In this document: one piece after another, positions 5,479 through 7,790 of the stretch
Position numbering within the stretch: position 1 is the stretch's first letter
How the letters are laid out: the number at the start of each line of letters is the position of its first letter
Assembly (NCBI GenBank): GCA_030040955.1
Contig: JASHSH010000222.1
Span: 1-7,790 of the forward strand
Source of the DNA: Rhodospirillales bacterium
GTDB taxonomy: Bacteria > Pseudomonadota > Alphaproteobacteria > Rhodospirillales > Magnetospirillaceae
Direction: 5' to 3'
DNA length: 7,790 bases
The notes under the pieces: generated by a model
Told to the model about the DNA's origin: nothing
Database searches by the model: none
The model's input: only the letters and a program-made list of their open reading frames with translations
Position numbers and translations under genes: made by a program

Positions 5479-6836
5479 GCGCGCCGCTCGAACGCCAGTC
5501 CGCCGCCGCCATCGGCCGCGCCATCGCGGCGGGCACGCTGCATCCGGTGGAGGCGGCAGACTTCTTCCTCGAACGAATCGGCCGCGCGCGGGCCAATCCC
5601 GTGTTCATCACGCTGACCCCCGAACGCGCCCGGCGCGAGGCGGAGGCAAGCGCGAGGCGTCGCGCCGAAGGCCGCCCGCGCGGCCCGCTCGACGGCGTGC
5701 CGTTCGCCTGGAAGGACCTGGTCGACCTCGCCGGCACGCCGACCACGGCCGGCTCCGCGCTGTTCCGCGATGCAACACCCGCGCAGCGCGACGCGCCGAT
5801 CGCCCAAGCGCTCGCCGAGGCCGGCATGGTGGCGCTCGGCAAGACCAATCTCAGCGAGTTCGCGTTCTCGGGACTGGGCCTGAACCCGCATTTCGGCACG
5901 CCGGTCAACCCGCACGATACGAAGACTCCGCGCATTCCGGGCGGCTCCTCGTCGGGTTCGGCGGTGGCGGTGGCGGCCGGGCTCGCGCCCTGCGCCATCG
6001 GCAGCGACACCGGTGGCTCGATCCGCAACCCCGCCTCGTTCAATGGCATCGTCGGGTTCAAGACCAGCGAAGGCCGCATCGACCGCAAGGGCGTGTTCCC
6101 GCTGTCGCGCACGCTCGACACCATCGGGCCGCTCGCGCGCTCGGTCGAGGACTGCGTGCTGATCGACATGGCGCTGCGCGGCGCGGTGGCTTCCCCCGTG
6201 CGGCGCGCCGAGCTTGCCGGAGTCACCATACTGGTCCATGACGCCGTGCCGAGCGGACTCGATTCCGATGTCGCGGCCAACATGGAAGGCGCGGCCGCGC
6301 TGCTGTCCGCCGCCGGCGCCCGCGTGATGCGCCGCGCGCTGCCTGTGATCGACGAGGCACGCGCGGTGACCGCGAAGCACGGCGCCTTGGTCACCGCCGA
6401 GGCCTATGCGGAGCAGCGCGCGCATTACGAATCGGCCGACGCCCAACGGATGGACCGCCGGGTGGTGGCCCGCGCCCTGCTCGGCCGGGCCATCGCCGGC
6501 CATGATCTGATCGCGATCCAGCGCGAGCGCGAGCGTCTGATCGGCCTGCTGGAGGCGGAGCTGGGGGACGCGCTGCTGCTCACTCCGGCGACACCGGTCA
6601 CCGCGCCGGCGATCGCGCCGCTCGACGCCGACGACGATCTGTTCCGCCGCACCAACCTGCACGTGCTGCACTATTGCGTCATCGGCAACTATTTCCGCAT
6701 GTGCGGGCTCGCGCTGCCCTCGGGCCGCGACCGCGGCGGCATGCCGACCGGCATCCAGTTCCTGGCGCGCGGCGGCGACGACGAAAGGCTGCTTTCGCTC
6801 GGCCTCGCGATCGAGCGCGTGCTGGCCGAGGGCTAG
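5475..6836 (+). CDS. Amidase-signature family hydrolase
   Basis: Amidase-signature enzymes hydrolyse C-N bonds with a Ser-cisSer-Lys triad, and all three residues are visible (numbering from the GTG): Lys80 in PFAWKD, Ser158 in GGSSSGSA (cis-Ser) and the nucleophile Ser182 in GSDTGGSIRNP. The 453-residue length is normal. The C-terminal motif GGMPTGIQFLARGG at 421-434 is typical. It is not clearly GatA: no gatB or gatC lies beside it. The start is taken as the GTG at 5475, which shares GTGA with the lyase stop and gives an N-terminus like that of relatives (short helix, then PVEAADFFLERI). An in-frame ATG at 5454 would add seven residues and overlap the lyase by 25 bases; neither start has a good ribosome site. 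No signal peptide is seen, so it is likely cytoplasmic. Coupling suggests it supplies or processes the lyase substrate. The substrate is unknown. Confidence 0.92.
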   Translation: MSAPLERQSAAAIGRAIAAGTLHPVEAADFFLERIGRARANPVFITLTPERARREAEASARRRAEGRPRGPLDGVPFAWKDLVDLAGTPTTAGSALFRDATPAQRDAPIAQALAEAGMVALGKTNLSEFAFSGLGLNPHFGTPVNPHDTKTPRIPGGSSSGSAVAVAAGLAPCAIGSDTGGSIRNPASFNGIVGFKTSEGRIDRKGVFPLSRTLDTIGPLARSVEDCVLIDMALRGAVASPVRRAELAGVTILVHDAVPSGLDSDVAANMEGAAALLSAAGARVMRRALPVIDEARAVTAKHGALVTAEAYAEQRAHYESADAQRMDRRVVARALLGRAIAGHDLIAIQRERERLIGLLEAELGDALLLTPATPVTAPAIAPLDADDDLFRRTNLHVLHYCVIGNYFRMCGLALPSGRDRGGMPTGIQFLARGGDDERLLSLGLAIERVLAEG

Positions 6837-6839
6837 CTA
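6834..6839. other. TAGCTA hexamer: abutting stop codons of convergent genes
   Basis: The amidase stop TAG (6834-6836) and the oxidoreductase stop TAG (minus strand, 6839-6837) are adjacent and together form the palindrome TAGCTA. There is no intergenic base and no room for a private terminator, so transcripts from both sides must run into the opposite gene. Confidence 0.9.
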
Positions 6840-7790
6840 CCGCCCCAGCTTCACCCAGGCGCCGTCGCGCCGGCCCGAATCCAGCACGGCGGCGATGAAG
6901 CGCACCCCGTCAACGCCCTCGACGACGCCGGGGACCAGCAGCGAGGCCGGGTCGGGCTTGCGCCGCTCGATGCGCGCGCCGATCTGCTCGGCGAGGTCGG
7001 CGTAGAGCTGGGCGAAGCCCTCGATATAGCCCTCGGGATGGCCGGCGGGGACGCGGGTGGCGTGCGCCGCGACCGGCAGCGCCCCGGCGCCGCCGCGGCT
7101 CAGCCGTCGCGGATTTTCGCCGAGCGGAGTGAACAGAAGATAGTTGGGCTCCTCCTGGTGCCATTCCAGGCCCGCCTTCTCGCCATAGATGCGCAATCGC
7201 AGGTTGTTCTCGTTGCCGCTGGCGACCTGGCTCGCCCACAGCATGCCGCGCGCGCCGCCCTTGAAGCGCAGCATGACGTGGACATTGTCGTCGAGCTTGC
7301 GGCCCGCGACGAAAGTGGTGACGTCGGCGGCCACCGAGTCGCAGGCAAGACCGGTGACGAAGCAGGCCAGGTTATAGGCATGCGTGCCGATGTCGCCGAG
7401 CGAGCCGGCCGGACCGCTGCGCTTGGGATCGGTGCGCCAGGCCGCCTGCTTCTGACCGGTACGCTCGAGCGGGGTGGCGAGCCAGTCCTGGGCGTATTGC
7501 GCCTGGATCACGCGCAGCTTGCCGAGCGCGCCGCTGGCCACCATCTCGCGCGCCTGACGAACCATCGGATACCCGGTGTAGTTGTGGGTAAGCCCGAACA
7601 CCAGCTTGGTGCGCTTGACCGCGGCGGCGAGGTCGAGCGCGTCGGAAAGCGTGGTGGTAAGCGGCTTGTCACAGATCACATGGAAGCCGGCCTCCAGGAA
7701 CGCCTTGGCCGGCGCGTGGTGGAGGTTGTTCGGGGTGACGATGGCGACCGCGTCGATGCGGTCGGCGCGCTTGGCCTCGCCCTTCAGCAT
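6837..7790 (-). CDS. Gfo/Idh/MocA-family oxidoreductase, C-terminal part (cut by right edge)
   Basis: This is an NAD(P)-dependent dehydrogenase of sugars, inositols or related polyols. About 317 codons are present; the first part of the Rossmann fold, including the glycine-rich loop (roughly 60 residues), lies beyond the window. The ATG at 7790 is an internal Met, since the frame is open to the edge and the next residues, DAVAIVTPNNLHH, are mid-fold. The family EKP motif appears as DKP with the catalytic lysine at position 42 (counted from the edge). The second-domain motif GDIGTH (132-137) carries the Asp133 and His137 used in substrate binding and proton relay. The tail motif HPEGYIEGFAQLYADL is shared with many sugar-dehydrogenase-like members. 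It faces the lyase-amidase pair and may act in the same catabolism, but its promoter is outside the window. The specific substrate cannot be assigned. Confidence 0.92.
   Translation of the reverse strand: MLKGEAKRADRIDAVAIVTPNNLHHAPAKAFLEAGFHVICDKPLTTTLSDALDLAAAVKRTKLVFGLTHNYTGYPMVRQAREMVASGALGKLRVIQAQYAQDWLATPLERTGQKQAAWRTDPKRSGPAGSLGDIGTHAYNLACFVTGLACDSVAADVTTFVAGRKLDDNVHVMLRFKGGARGMLWASQVASGNENNLRLRIYGEKAGLEWHQEEPNYLLFTPLGENPRRLSRGGAGALPVAAHATRVPAGHPEGYIEGFAQLYADLAEQIGARIERRKPDPASLLVPGVVEGVDGVRFIAAVLDSGRRDGAWVKLGR

Noticed and set aside
5112..6671. 519-codon minus-strand ORF opposite the amidase
   Set aside because: Antisense shadow with no recognisable domain and Arg/Gly/Ala-rich composition.
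5475..6836. Calling the amidase gatA
   Set aside because: The triad is shared by the whole family, no gatB or gatC is adjacent, and coupling to a lyase points to catabolism rather than tRNA amidation.

Overview
The window looks like chromosomal DNA from a high-GC alphaproteobacterium. The protein-level similarities of UvrC, the PTR1/FolM-type reductase and the FusA2-type EF-G paralogue point that way, but the sequence does not let me name a genus. GC is high almost throughout, so both strands carry long shadow reading frames. The genes fall into two blocks that diverge from a 176-base intergenic region at 4328-4503.

Left block, all on the minus strand, in order of transcription: an elongation factor G-like GTPase (4327-2300), a short-chain dehydrogenase with the Asp-Tyr-Lys triad of pteridine reductases (2251-1478), dihydroneopterin aldolase folB (1474-1070), possibly a small coupled ORF (1073-834), then the 5' part of uvrC (695 to the left edge, cut by the window). 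The reductase and folB are only 3 bases apart, and the folB ribosome binding site lies in the end of the reductase gene. The two form a pterin/folate pair attached to a non-canonical translational GTPase. Between folB and uvrC is a roughly 370-base stretch with an AT-richer patch, a perfect 16-bp palindrome and two near-consensus DnaA boxes.

Right block, plus strand: a DapA/NAL-superfamily lyase (4504-5478) and an amidase-signature hydrolase (5475 or 5454 to 6836). Their junction is GTGA, a typical translational-coupling overlap. Facing them on the minus strand, with no base between the stop codons, is a Gfo/Idh/MocA-family oxidoreductase (6837 to the right edge, N-terminus missing). The three enzymes suggest a small catabolic locus: amide hydrolysis, 2-oxo-acid aldol cleavage or dehydration, and sugar or polyol oxidation. 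The substrate cannot be told from the sequence.

I see no mobile element, CRISPR array, tRNA or rRNA. The most unusual item is the EF-G-like GTPase, which lacks the catalytic switch-II histidine and has altered G2 and G4 motifs. I do not see clear evidence of a wholly new system.
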